Shown: positions 8,325 to 16,426 of the stretch, in pieces
How the letters are laid out: each line of letters starts with the position of its first letter
Position numbering within the stretch: the first letter of the stretch is position 1
Origin: Rhodospirillales bacterium
Lineage (GTDB): Bacteria; Pseudomonadota; Alphaproteobacteria; Rhodospirillales; Defluviicoccaceae
Length of the DNA stretch: 64,000 nt
Direction: 5' to 3'
Assembly (NCBI GenBank): GCA_016793925.1
Contig: JAEULH010000035.1
Span: 37,566 to 101,565 of the forward strand
The notes under the pieces: generated by a model
Databases searched by the model: none
What the model was told of the DNA's origin: nothing
Seen by the model: only the letters and a program-made list of their open reading frames with translations
Position numbers and translations under genes: made by a program

Positions 8325-8816
8325 ATGCGCTTGAGCAGTCCCCGATGGGACAAGCCCCTCGACGTGGTTGAGCATGTGGTGAGCGCAAACGAGTGGCTTT
8401 TCGATCGGCCGAGCGACGAGGAGATCGCCGCGCAGGTTCCGGGGCGTTGGTGCGACTACAACCTCTACTTCCGCTGGAACGACTACGCGACGGCGATGCA
8501 GTTCACCTTGACCTTCGACACGCGGGTGCCGGCGAACAAGATCAAGGTTATCAGCGAGTTGTTGGCACTGGTTAACGATCGGGTCTGGATCGGTCACTTC
8601 ACCATCTGGCGTGAGGAGAAGACCCTGATCTACCGCCACGTCTTGCCTCTGCGCGGCAGCGACGGCCCCACCATCGAGCAGAGCGAAGACCTTGTGAACC
8701 ACGCGATTTCCGAGTGCGATCGCTTCTATCCGGCCGTCCATTTCGTTCTCTGGGGCGGCAAGTCGCCGGGCGAGGCGGTGGACGCGGCGATGCTTGAGAC
8801 ACAGGGCGAAGCCTGA
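8325..8816 (+). CDS. YbjN-domain protein
   Basis: This 163-residue cytosolic protein has a YbjN fold, related to type III secretion chaperones. Recognisable stretches are NEWLFDRPSDEEIAAQVPG, the WCDYNLYFRW strand, and WIGHFTIWREEKTLIYRH. Function in alphaproteobacteria is unknown; E. coli YbjN affects motility and stress responses when overproduced. The start is the ATG at 8325 after GGGAGAGGA. Its stop is 7 bases before proC, and this pairing recurs in alphaproteobacteria as far as recalled. Confidence 0.8.
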   Translation: MRLSSPRWDKPLDVVEHVVSANEWLFDRPSDEEIAAQVPGRWCDYNLYFRWNDYATAMQFTLTFDTRVPANKIKVISELLALVNDRVWIGHFTIWREEKTLIYRHVLPLRGSDGPTIEQSEDLVNHAISECDRFYPAVHFVLWGGKSPGEAVDAAMLETQGEA

Positions 8817-8823
8817 TTCTCGG

Positions 8824-9675
8824 ATGACATTCCGGCTTCTTCTCGTCGGTTGCGGGAAGATGGGCGAAGCCCTTCTCGCCGGTTGGCTTGCCGCCGATTT
8901 GGCTGCCGACGACATCGTCGTCGTCGAACCCGAACCGGCGACGGCGTCCGCACTGCGCCAGCGCTACGGCGTGGCCGTCGTTGCCGATGCCGGGGCGCCG
9001 ACTTCGAAGGACCGGCCCGACGTCGCATCTCCCGGCGCCATCGTCTTTGCGGTGAAGCCGCAAACCCTGCCCGCCGTCGCCGATGCGTATGCGCGTTTTG
9101 TCGCGGAGGGGCCCGTCTTTTTGTCGATCGCCGCCGGGCGCACGATCGCCAGCCTTCAGGCCCGTCTCGGCGCCGAGGCCGCAATTGTGCGGGCAATGCC
9201 CAACACGCCCGCCGCCGTTCGCCGCGGCGCCAGCGTCGCCTGCGCCAACGCGCGGGTCACGGCTGAGCAACGAGCGGTCTGCGAGCGTCTGCTCGGCGCC
9301 GTCGGGACGGTGGCGTGGGTCGATGACGAGGCCCTGCTCGACGCGGTGACGGCCGTTTCCGGCAGCGGCCCGGCCTATCTCTTTTATCTGGCGGAGTGCC
9401 TGGCCGATGCCGGCGCCGAGGCCGGACTGCCCCGAGATCTGGCCGAATCACTGGCGCGCGAAACGGTGACGGGCGCCGGCGAGTTGTTGCGGCGCTCGCC
9501 AGAGGCGGCGGCGACCCTGCGTCGCAACGTCACCAGCCCCGGCGGAACCACCGCCGCGGCGCTGGCGGTTCTAATGGGCGAAAAGGACGCGGCGGTCTCC
9601 GCCGGCGGCCTCGCCGCCCTGATGTCGGCCGCCGTCGAGGCTGCCGCCCGCCGCGCCCGCGACCTGTCGCAGTAG
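8824..9675 (+). CDS. proC: Pyrroline-5-carboxylate reductase
   Basis: This 283-residue enzyme performs the last step of proline biosynthesis, the NAD(P)H reduction of pyrroline-5-carboxylate. The N-terminal Rossmann motif is LLVGCGKMGEALLAGW. The substrate site reads RAMPNTPAAV, and the C-terminal dimerisation signature is AVSGSGPAYLF and NVTSPGGTTAAAL. The start is the ATG at 8824, 7 bases after ybjN, so the two are likely co-transcribed. It ends just before a palindromic repeat that separates it from the convergent sigma-factor gene. Confidence 0.95.
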   Translation: MTFRLLLVGCGKMGEALLAGWLAADLAADDIVVVEPEPATASALRQRYGVAVVADAGAPTSKDRPDVASPGAIVFAVKPQTLPAVADAYARFVAEGPVFLSIAAGRTIASLQARLGAEAAIVRAMPNTPAAVRRGASVACANARVTAEQRAVCERLLGAVGTVAWVDDEALLDAVTAVSGSGPAYLFYLAECLADAGAEAGLPRDLAESLARETVTGAGELLRRSPEAAATLRRNVTSPGGTTAAALAVLMGEKDAAVSAGGLAALMSAAVEAAARRARDLSQ

Positions 9676-9694
9676 CGTTCGGCCAGAAGCTCGT

Positions 9695-9728
9695 GGATTG
9701 CCGCGGCGGCTACGCCGCCTCGCGATGA
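9695..9728. repeat. Palindromic intergenic repeat-like element between convergent proC and the sigma-factor gene
   Basis: The core GGCGGC (9705-9710), loop TAC, GCCGCC (9714-9719) sits inside ATTGCCGCG...CTCGCGATGAC. This wording resembles the short mobile palindromes scattered in many alphaproteobacterial genomes (recalled, not searched). It lies exactly in the convergent gap and may also act as a bidirectional terminator, although no T-run follows. Only one copy was noticed in the window. Confidence 0.5.
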
Positions 9729-9740
9729 CAACGTCTCGTG

Positions 9741-10586
9741 TCAGGCGAGGGGGCGGGGGATGCTGTCGCCGAGAAGCTCGCGCAGCTTGCCGAGGGCCTT
9801 GGCTTCGAGCTGCCGCACGCGGTCCTTGGAGACGCCCAGTTCGCGGCCGATGGCCTCGAAGGTGTGACGCGCTTCCGCCAGGTAGCGCCGGCGGATCACC
9901 ATCTGCTCGCGCAGCGACAGCCGTTGCAGGGCGGCGTTCAGCGCCGCCCTCACCAGGCGCTGCTCGCTCGAGGCTGCAGCGATGCTTTCCGGGCTTGGCG
10001 TCGGACTTTGCAGCCGGTCGAGCCCCGTCGGCGCCGGACCGCTCGCCTGGTCGAGCGAACGGTCGCTGCCGGCCATCCGGCGCGCCACCGCGACGACCTC
10101 GGTCATCGTGACGCCGAAGCGTGCAGCCATGCCCGCGGCCAGATCCTCGCTGATTTCGGTGTTCTCCTGGCCGGCAGCGGCCATGATCCGCTTGAGGTTC
10201 AGCGCCAGGCTCTTTTGCGCGTTCGATGTGCCCAGTCGGACCACCGACCACGACCGCAGGACGGCGTCCTGGAGGGCGGCGCGGACCGACCAGCCGGCAT
10301 AGGTCGACAGGCGGACGCCGCGGTGCGGGTCGAAACGGCGGACGGCCTGGATCAGGCCGAGGGTGCCCTCCTGAACCAGGTCGCTCATCGGCAGGCCCCA
10401 GCCGCGATAGGACCGGGCGATCTTGACGACGAAGCGGAGGTGACTGGCGACAAGCCGATCCATGGCGTCGATATCGCCGGCTTCGGCGCGAATGGCGAGG
10501 TCGCGCTCCTCCTCGGCGTCGATGACGGGCGCCGCCACGGCCCGGATCCGGGCGCGAGCGGCGTAGTTGCGATCAGGTCGGTCCAT
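9741..10586 (-). CDS. RpoH-like alternative sigma factor (sigma32 group)
   Basis: This 281-residue sigma-70 family protein has region 2 as HLRFVVKIARSYRGWGLPM, DLVQEGTLGLIQAVRRFDP and RLSTYAGWSVRAALQDAVLR. Region 4 is around SLREQMVIRRRYL and LGVSKDRVRQLEAKALGKLR. RSWSVVRLGTSNAQK after region 2.4 matches the heat-shock sigma group. The RpoH box, usually Q-(R/K)-K-L-F-F-N-L-R, reads QKSLALNLKR and is degenerate. The start is taken as the ATG at 10586; a TTG two codons upstream is also possible. It is divergent from a TetR gene. It may be a secondary RpoH rather than the main heat-shock factor. Confidence 0.8.
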   Translation of the reverse strand: MDRPDRNYAARARIRAVAAPVIDAEEERDLAIRAEAGDIDAMDRLVASHLRFVVKIARSYRGWGLPMSDLVQEGTLGLIQAVRRFDPHRGVRLSTYAGWSVRAALQDAVLRSWSVVRLGTSNAQKSLALNLKRIMAAAGQENTEISEDLAAGMAARFGVTMTEVVAVARRMAGSDRSLDQASGPAPTGLDRLQSPTPSPESIAAASSEQRLVRAALNAALQRLSLREQMVIRRRYLAEARHTFEAIGRELGVSKDRVRQLEAKALGKLRELLGDSIPRPLA

Positions 10587-10645
10587 GGTCAAGGTCGCTC
10601 GGAGCTGCCGGCGCCTCCAGGCATCGCCGCTGGCTCAGCGGACCG

Positions 10646-10675
10646 TTGCTCGATTCGTTTCTCATTCCATATCTT
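10646..10675 (+). promoter_or_regulatory. Candidate sigma70-type promoter for the TetR gene
   Basis: TTGCTC at 10646-10651, an 18-base spacer, and TATCTT at 10670-10675 lie about 65 bases upstream of the GTG start. The match is moderate, and the candidate was found by eye. Confidence 0.4.
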
Positions 10676-10739
10676 GGTTCGGAGCCGCCGCGATTTGAAG
10701 GGGCGGAATCGAGGAGAGTCCGAGAACAAGGAGTTTCGC

Positions 10740-11390
10740 GTGTCGTTTGATCAGGACTGCCGCGAGCGCATCATGCATGCGGCGCTCGCACGGGCCGCCG
10801 CCGGCGGCTGGCGTTCGGCCTCGTTCGCCGCTGTGGCCGCCGACGCCGATGTCTCCCTGGTCGACGCCTACTCAGCGTTTCCCACCCGCCTCGCCCTGCT
10901 CGCCGGTCTGCTCGCTCGGACCGACCGCAGGGTTCTTGAGGATGGGCCGGCCGATCCGGAAGACAGTCCCCGCGACCGGCTGTTCGACATCGTGATGCGC
11001 CGATTCGACGCGCTCGCCGCCGTGCGGGACGGCATGGTCGCGATCGTCCGGGAGATGCCCGGCGACCCGCTGACGGCCATGCAGCTTGCACCGTCCTTTG
11101 CGGCCTCGATGGCGTGGATGCTGGAGGCCGCCGGATTGGCCACGACCGGCGTCGCCGGCTCGCTGCGCGTCAAGGGCCTCGCCGTCGTCTATCTCGCCAC
11201 TTTGCGCACGTGGCTCGACGACGACAGCATCGACATGGCCAAGACCATGGCGGCCCTTGATCGCAACCTCAGGCGCGCCGAATCGCTCGCGCGGTTTCTG
11301 CCGGGTCCCTCGCGCCCGGCGAACGATCCCGCGGCCGGGCCGGCGAATCCGCCTCCGGCCGCCGATCCCGAGCCTTCGCCGACGGCTTAA
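10740..11390 (+). CDS. TetR/COQ9-like transcriptional regulator
   Basis: This 216-residue protein has an N-terminal TetR-type helix-turn-helix (about residues 8-50: IMHAALARAAAGGWRSASFAAVAADADVSL is split by short helices). A helical ligand-binding domain follows, and the last ~30 residues are a Pro/Ala-rich tail. The start is a GTG at 10740 with an excellent AAGGAG 7 bases upstream. COQ9-like members of this fold bind lipids in ubiquinone synthesis, and the presence of ubiK nearby keeps that possibility open. The effector is unknown. It is divergent from the RpoH-like gene. Confidence 0.7.
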   Translation: MSFDQDCRERIMHAALARAAAGGWRSASFAAVAADADVSLVDAYSAFPTRLALLAGLLARTDRRVLEDGPADPEDSPRDRLFDIVMRRFDALAAVRDGMVAIVREMPGDPLTAMQLAPSFAASMAWMLEAAGLATTGVAGSLRVKGLAVVYLATLRTWLDDDSIDMAKTMAALDRNLRRAESLARFLPGPSRPANDPAAGPANPPPAADPEPSPTA

Positions 11391-11540
11391 GTCCCGCAAA
11401 CAACGCCGCAACGCCTCGCCTGCAGACATGCCGCAACGCAGCATGAGGTTGCCGTCTCGCCGCCGCCGGGCCCGTAGGCTGCGCCTTTATCCTTACAAAG
11501 CAGAGGGTTGCGACGAAAGTCAGAGCCGTTTCTATTTTTG

Positions 11541-11552
11541 TGCAGTGCAACA
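11541..11552. promoter_or_regulatory. Candidate PhaR-type operator upstream of the phasin gene
   Basis: TGCAGTGCAACA, with tandem TGCA units, differs at one position from the TGC-rich consensus recalled for the PHB-responsive repressor PhaR in Rhodobacter. It lies 7 bases upstream of the -35 element, a reasonable place for repression. No phaR gene is in the window. Confidence 0.45.
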
Positions 11553-11558
11553 TAAACG

Positions 11559-11587
11559 TTGACAGCGCACCGCGGCCTGGACATACT
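11559..11587 (+). promoter_or_regulatory. Sigma70-type promoter of the phasin gene
   Basis: A perfect -35 TTGACA (11559-11564), a 17-base spacer and CATACT (11582-11587) lie 57 bases upstream of the phasin ATG. This is one of the best promoter matches in the window and fits an abundant protein. Confidence 0.65.
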
Positions 11588-11643
11588 CGCGCCAGCGTTG
11601 GAACTCGATTCAGCCCGCCGCGAGCGGGCCAGGAGATACAGTC

Positions 11644-12126
11644 ATGGCCAAGAGCCCAGATCCGCTTTTTGACGTCACCAAGTACATGAAGGACATGGAC
11701 CCCGGGAAGATGATGGAAGAGTTTTCGAAGATGCTGAAGCAGTACCATCTGCCGGGCGTCGACATGGATTCGCTGATGGCGAGCCAGAAGAAGAACATGG
11801 AAGCGCTGACCGCCGCCAATCGCGTCGCCCTCGAAGGACTGCAGGCCGTCGCCAAGCGGCAGGCCGAGATCCTGCAGGAGACGATGAACGAGGCCTCGAA
11901 GGCCGTCGACGTTCTTTCCAAGGCCGGCTCGCCGACCGAAGTCGCAGCCAAGCAGGCCGAGCTCGCCAAGGATGCGTTCGAGCGCGCGCTGTCGAACATG
12001 CGCGAGCTGGCCGAGATGGTCGCCAAGTCGAACGAGGAAGCGACGAGCACCATCAATGCCCGCATCTCCGCCACCCTTGACGAGATCAAGGACATGGCGC
12101 TGAAGCTGAAGCAGCCCACCGCGTAA
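11644..12126 (+). CDS. Phasin family protein
   Basis: This 160-residue, almost entirely helical and amphipathic protein coats polyhydroxyalkanoate granules. It has the phasin pattern of heptad-like A/L/E/K repeats (NRVALEGLQAVAKRQAEILQ, ELAKDAFERALSNMRELAEM). The N-terminus is short and Met/Lys-rich. There is no signal peptide or cysteine. The start is the ATG at 11644 with AGGAGA upstream. A strong promoter and a TGC-rich PhaR-like site precede it and a large GC-rich hairpin follows it, so it is probably monocistronic. The length is typical of alphaproteobacterial phasins. Confidence 0.9.
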   Translation: MAKSPDPLFDVTKYMKDMDPGKMMEEFSKMLKQYHLPGVDMDSLMASQKKNMEALTAANRVALEGLQAVAKRQAEILQETMNEASKAVDVLSKAGSPTEVAAKQAELAKDAFERALSNMRELAEMVAKSNEEATSTINARISATLDEIKDMALKLKQPTA

Positions 12127-12131
12127 ATTGC

Positions 12132-12174
12132 ACCGAGCCGGACGGCGGCCGCCTGCGGGCGCGCCGCCTTCGGT
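12132..12174 (+). terminator. GC-rich hairpin after the phasin gene
   Basis: The nested arms are ACCGA/TCGGT, GGCGGC/GCCGCC and CGCC/GGCG around a four-base loop, starting 5 bases after the phasin stop. There is no T-run, so it may terminate with Rho or protect the 3' end of the phasin mRNA. Confidence 0.45.
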
Positions 12175-12193
12175 TCCCGATGCCTGAGAATCC

Positions 12194-12556
12194 GTGCCCG
12201 CCGACCAGCCGCCGCTCGCCCCTCGGCTAACCTACGACGAATTCCTCCGCGTCGATATCCGCGTCGGCACCATCCGGCGTGCGGAGCCTTATCCGGAGGC
12301 GCGCAAGCCTGCGCTGAAGCTGTGGATCGACTTCGGATCCACCGTGGGCGAGAAAAAAAGCTCGGCGCAGATCACCCGTCATTACGACCCCCAGTCCCTG
12401 ATCGGCCGCCAGGTCGCCGCGGTCGTCAACTTTCCGCCGCGCCAGATCGGAAAATTTCTCTCGGAGGTGCTCGTCCTGGGCTTCCCCGACGACGACGGCG
12501 AAGTCGTGCTCGTCGCGCCGACGCGTCCGGTTCCGGACGGCGGTCGCCTCTACTGA
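12194..12556 (+). CDS. CsaA/YgjH-like tRNA-binding protein
   Basis: This 120-residue single OB-fold tRNA-binding domain is of the CsaA/YgjH type, related to the C-terminal domain of methionyl-tRNA synthetase. The motifs are FLRVDIRVGTI, KPALKLWIDFG, SSAQITRHY, VVNFPPRQIGKFLSEVLVLG, and a final VLVAPTRPVPDGGRLY. It is cytosolic and may act as a tRNA or protein chaperone. The GTG at 12194 is the only suitable start, and its ribosome-binding site is weak. It converges on the kinase gene with 28 bases between stops. Confidence 0.88.
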   Translation: MPADQPPLAPRLTYDEFLRVDIRVGTIRRAEPYPEARKPALKLWIDFGSTVGEKKSSAQITRHYDPQSLIGRQVAAVVNFPPRQIGKFLSEVLVLGFPDDDGEVVLVAPTRPVPDGGRLY

Positions 12557-12584
12557 GGCCGAGACCCCGCTCCCCATTTCGTTC

Positions 12585-13889
12585 CTACAGAGGCAGGCGG
12601 ACCCGTACCCGGAGGCCGCCGAGGGGCGAGTCGCTCAGAAAAATGTCCCCGCCGTGGCTGCGGGCGAGGTCGCGGGCGATGGTCATGCCAAGGCCGACGC
12701 CGCCCGTTTCGGGATTGCGCGAGCCTTCGGCGCGGTAGAACGGCTTGAACACCTCTTCGCGCAGGTCCTCGGGAACGCCCGGGCCGTTATCGTCGATGAG
12801 GATCTCGACCGCTCCGCCGCGTCGCTCAGCGAAAACCTCGACCCGCGACCCGTAGCGGAGGGCGTTCTCGAGAAGGTTGGTCATGCAGCGGAGGAACCCG
12901 TTCGGTCGTACCGGAATGGTCAGGTCGCCTCGGCTGCTGTAGGCGATGGCGGTGCCCGCCCGACGCGCCTGCCGGACCACGTCGTCGAGCAGGCTGGCGA
13001 CGTTGCGCGGTTCCGGCTTTTCGGCGCCCTCGCCGCGCGCGAAGGCGAGATAGCCCTCGAGCATCCGCTCCATCTCGATGACGTCGTCCTTCAGCGCCCG
13101 TACGCCCTCGGTCTCGGGCATCATCTCGAGCTCGAGCCGCATCCGCGTCAGCGGTGTGCGCAGGTCGTGAGAAACGCCAGCCAGCATCGTCGTCCGCTGA
13201 GAGATCTGGCGCTGAATGCGCGTCTTCATGGCGATGAAGGCGTGGGCGGCCCGCCGCACCTCGCGCGCGCCCTGGGGCCGGAAGGTGTCCATCTCGCGAC
13301 CTTTGCCGAAGGCTTCCGCCGCCCGCGCCAGACGGAGCACGGGGCGCACCTGGGCGCGCATGAACATCGTCGAGACCCCGAGCAGGATCAGCGAGGTGCC
13401 AACGGTGAACAGAATGAAAATGTACGTCGTCTTGCTGAACAGCCGGGCGAGCGGCGTCGTCACCTCCAGCACGCCCCCGGAAAGCTGGATGACGACGATG
13501 ATCTTGTTGTCTTCCGAGCGCGAATCGACGCGGAAGGGCTTTCCGATCTCCTTGCTCAGCAGCGCCCGACGCAGTTCGCCCTCGACCGAAGTCTGCCCGG
13601 ACAAGGTGCTGGTGAGGATCGCGTCCGGTTCGAGACGGGCGTGGATCTCCATGTCCCGCGCCGCGGCTTCGAGTAGCCACGCCCGATCGTCCGGGTCGGG
13701 GAAACGCCGCAGGAGGTCGGTCAGAAGGGTGATATCGCCGGCGACGCCGAGCGCCAGCCGCTTGCTCACCTGATCCCAGTGGCTCTCGTAGAAAATGTAG
13801 GCGGAGACAATCTGGAGGACGATGAGCGGCGTCACCACGATCAGCAGCGCCCGCCCCATCAGGCTGCGCGGGAAATAGTTCTTGGCCAT
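12585..13889 (-). CDS. EnvZ-like sensor histidine kinase
   Basis: This 434-residue inner-membrane kinase has transmembrane segments near residues 13-33 and about 155-180, flanking a ~120-residue periplasmic sensor. A HAMP linker follows, then the DHp helix with the phospho-acceptor in SHDLRTPLTRMRLELEM. The ATPase domain shows N-box LLENALRYG, G1 DDNGPGVP and G2 GGVGLGMTIA. It lies 134 bases downstream of the petR-like response regulator on the same strand and is its likely partner. The sensed signal is unknown. Confidence 0.88.
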   Translation of the reverse strand: MAKNYFPRSLMGRALLIVVTPLIVLQIVSAYIFYESHWDQVSKRLALGVAGDITLLTDLLRRFPDPDDRAWLLEAAARDMEIHARLEPDAILTSTLSGQTSVEGELRRALLSKEIGKPFRVDSRSEDNKIIVVIQLSGGVLEVTTPLARLFSKTTYIFILFTVGTSLILLGVSTMFMRAQVRPVLRLARAAEAFGKGREMDTFRPQGAREVRRAAHAFIAMKTRIQRQISQRTTMLAGVSHDLRTPLTRMRLELEMMPETEGVRALKDDVIEMERMLEGYLAFARGEGAEKPEPRNVASLLDDVVRQARRAGTAIAYSSRGDLTIPVRPNGFLRCMTNLLENALRYGSRVEVFAERRGGAVEILIDDNGPGVPEDLREEVFKPFYRAEGSRNPETGGVGLGMTIARDLARSHGGDIFLSDSPLGGLRVRVRLPL

Positions 13890-13993
13890 GGCGGGGTCGG
13901 CCCTGGTTCAACCTGCGTTCAGATCAACACCGTTCACGTGCAAACGGGCGTGCTCGGCCGATGATAGCGCATCTCGCCCGCGCCCGTTCGGGT

Positions 13994-14015
13994 AGCGTCC
14001 GGGCAGCGTCCGGGC
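13994..14015. repeat. Perfect 11-base tandem duplication
   Basis: AGCGTCCGGGC occurs twice in direct tandem in the gap between petR and the kinase gene. It is probably a small slippage repeat, with no function visible. Confidence 0.7.
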
Positions 14016-14023
14016 GCAGCGCC

Positions 14024-14707
<684 letters not shown>

Positions 14708-14830
14708 GGCCGCATTCCCGTTGTTGTAACCCGCGCCGTCCGAGCCGTTAACGCTGTGCGCGCATGGCCGGCCTTGCCGGGAGAGGGGTGGGCGATAAGG
14801 GCGATCCGCTCGCGCAACTTGCCGAGGTTC

Positions 14831-15379
14831 CTACTCAAAGCGTCTTCGGTCCTCCGGGTCGATCATGGCCTGCAATACGGCGCGAAAGCCGTCCGCCGCG
14901 TCCGGTCCGGCCGCCTGCAGCGCCGTCTGCAGCCGCCCCGCCTGGGCCTCGCTCAGCATCCGCTCCATGGCGATGGCCTCGTCGCTGAGGTAGAGCCGGC
15001 GGCGCCGGCGGTCGGCGGCATCGGCGCGCTGGACGATGAAGCCGCCGCGCCGCAATTCGCCGAGCACCCGCGCGAGGCTCTGCTTCGTGATTTTCAGAAT
15101 GGCGAGGAGATCGCCCACGGTAATGCCCGGGTTGCGGCCGACGAAGTAGATCACCCGATGGTGGGCGCGGCCGAAGCCGTAACGGAGGAGCAACCGGTCG
15201 GCGTCGCCGGTAAAGTCGCGGTAGGCGAAGAACAGTAGTTCGGTAGCCTGGCGCAACTCCCGCTCGCCGGCCAGCGGCGGCGTCGAACCGACCCGTTGCG
15301 TCGTCGCGCTGTCGCGACGGGCTCCGGTTTCGCCCGGGGTCGGACGGGTCATGGGGTTGGGCGCAGGGCTCGGACGCAT
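14831..15379 (-). CDS. petP: MarR-family regulator, PetP-like
   Basis: This 182-residue winged-helix regulator starts at the ATG at 15379 (an internal ATG at 15352 would give 173 residues). The first ~45 residues are low-complexity and Pro/Thr-rich. The core reads ATELLFFAYRDFTGDADRLL, then GRAHHRVIYFVGRNPGITV, the recognition helix KITKQSLARVLGELRRGGFI, and the basic wing ADAADRRRRRLYLSD. It is divergent from ilvE and upstream of the petR-like gene, the arrangement seen for alphaproteobacterial PetP. A perfect 5+1+5 palindrome at 15416-15426 in the divergent spacer is a candidate site for it. Confidence 0.78.
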   Translation of the reverse strand: MRPSPAPNPMTRPTPGETGARRDSATTQRVGSTPPLAGERELRQATELLFFAYRDFTGDADRLLLRYGFGRAHHRVIYFVGRNPGITVGDLLAILKITKQSLARVLGELRRGGFIVQRADAADRRRRRLYLSDEAIAMERMLSEAQAGRLQTALQAAGPDAADGFRAVLQAMIDPEDRRRFE

Positions 15380-15415
15380 GGCATGCGAACTAAGACAGTG
15401 ACGTTGACATATATC

Positions 15416-15426
15416 CCACCCGGTGG
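15416..15426. promoter_or_regulatory. Palindrome in the petP-ilvE spacer (candidate MarR operator)
   Basis: CCACC-C-GGTGG lies immediately 3' of a TTGACATATATC stretch in the 123-base divergent region. Its position suits autoregulation by the MarR protein. This is inference from symmetry and location. Confidence 0.4.
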
Positions 15427-15502
15427 TAGCAAACGCAACAACGATGCGGGATCGCCGCAACATTATTGCCAACGAGCTCATTGTTTTGTGGATCGGCGCG
15501 AC

Positions 15503-16426
15503 ATGATCACCCCTCCCTACGACGACCGAGACGGATTCATCTGGTACGACGGCGAGATGGTGCCGTGGCGCGAAGCAAAGCTGCACGTTCTCAGCCACGG
15601 GCTGCATTACGCCTCATCGGTGTTCGAGGGCGAGCGGGCCTACAACGGCTCGATCTTCAAGTTGTCCGAGCACTCCGCGCGCTTGGCAGCGTCCGCGCAG
15701 ATCATGGGCTTCAAGCTGCCCGTGAGCGTCGACGAGCTTGACCGGATTTGTGCGGAGACGCTGCTGGCCAACGGCATTGTCAACGGCTACATCCGCCCGG
15801 TCGCCTGGCGCGGCAGCGAGATGATGGCGGTGTCGGCGCAGAGCAACCGGATCCATCTGGCGGTCGCCGCCTGGTCGTGGCCGTCGTACTTTTCGCCGGA
15901 AGCGCGCCTCCGCGGTCTTCGACTGAAGACCGCACCTTGGCATCGGCCGCCGCCGGACTGCGCCCCGGTCATGGCCAAGGCGGCGGGGCTGTACATGATC
16001 TGCACCCTGTCGAAGCACGCGGTCGAAGCGCAAGGCTACGACGATGCGCTCATGCTCGACTGGCGCGGCCTCGTTGCCGAGGCGACGGGCGCCAACATTT
16101 TCTTCGTCATGGGCGATGGGCGGCTGCACACCCCGACCCCGGACTGCTTTCTTGACGGCATCACCCGGCAGACCGTCATCGAACTCGCCCGCGACCAGGG
16201 GATCGAGGTGGTCGAACGGCCGATCGCGCCGTCGGAGCTTTCGCGGGCGACGGAGGTCTTCCTGACCGGGACCGCGGCGGAGGTGACCTCGGTCTGCGAG
16301 ATCGATCACCACCGCTTCACGCCCGGCGCGATCACCCGCTGCCTGATGGACGCCTACCAGGCCGCCACGGGTCAGATCGAGGCCGCCGTCGCGGCGCCGG
16401 CGCCGGCGGCGGCGAGTGTCGCCTGA
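15503..16426 (+). CDS. ilvE: Branched-chain amino acid aminotransferase
   Basis: This 307-residue fold-type IV PLP enzyme interconverts Leu/Ile/Val and their 2-oxo acids. It opens with FIWYDGEMVPWREAKLHVLS and HGLHYASSVFEGERAY. The PLP lysine is in APVMAKAAGLYMICTLSKH, followed by EATGANIFFV and the phosphate-binding FLTGTAAEVT. It has an Ala/Pro-rich C-terminal tail. The start is the ATG at 15503. D-amino-acid transaminase or aminodeoxychorismate lyase share the fold, but the length and the GLYMICTLSKH motif favour IlvE. Its stop overlaps the next start (TGATG). Confidence 0.9.
   Translation: MITPPYDDRDGFIWYDGEMVPWREAKLHVLSHGLHYASSVFEGERAYNGSIFKLSEHSARLAASAQIMGFKLPVSVDELDRICAETLLANGIVNGYIRPVAWRGSEMMAVSAQSNRIHLAVAAWSWPSYFSPEARLRGLRLKTAPWHRPPPDCAPVMAKAAGLYMICTLSKHAVEAQGYDDALMLDWRGLVAEATGANIFFVMGDGRLHTPTPDCFLDGITRQTVIELARDQGIEVVERPIAPSELSRATEVFLTGTAAEVTSVCEIDHHRFTPGAITRCLMDAYQAATGQIEAAVAAPAPAAASVA

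Noticed and set aside
13994..14015. Tandem 11-base repeat considered as a response-regulator binding site
   Set aside because: It lies inside the petR-kinase gap with no promoter near it and looks like replication slippage.
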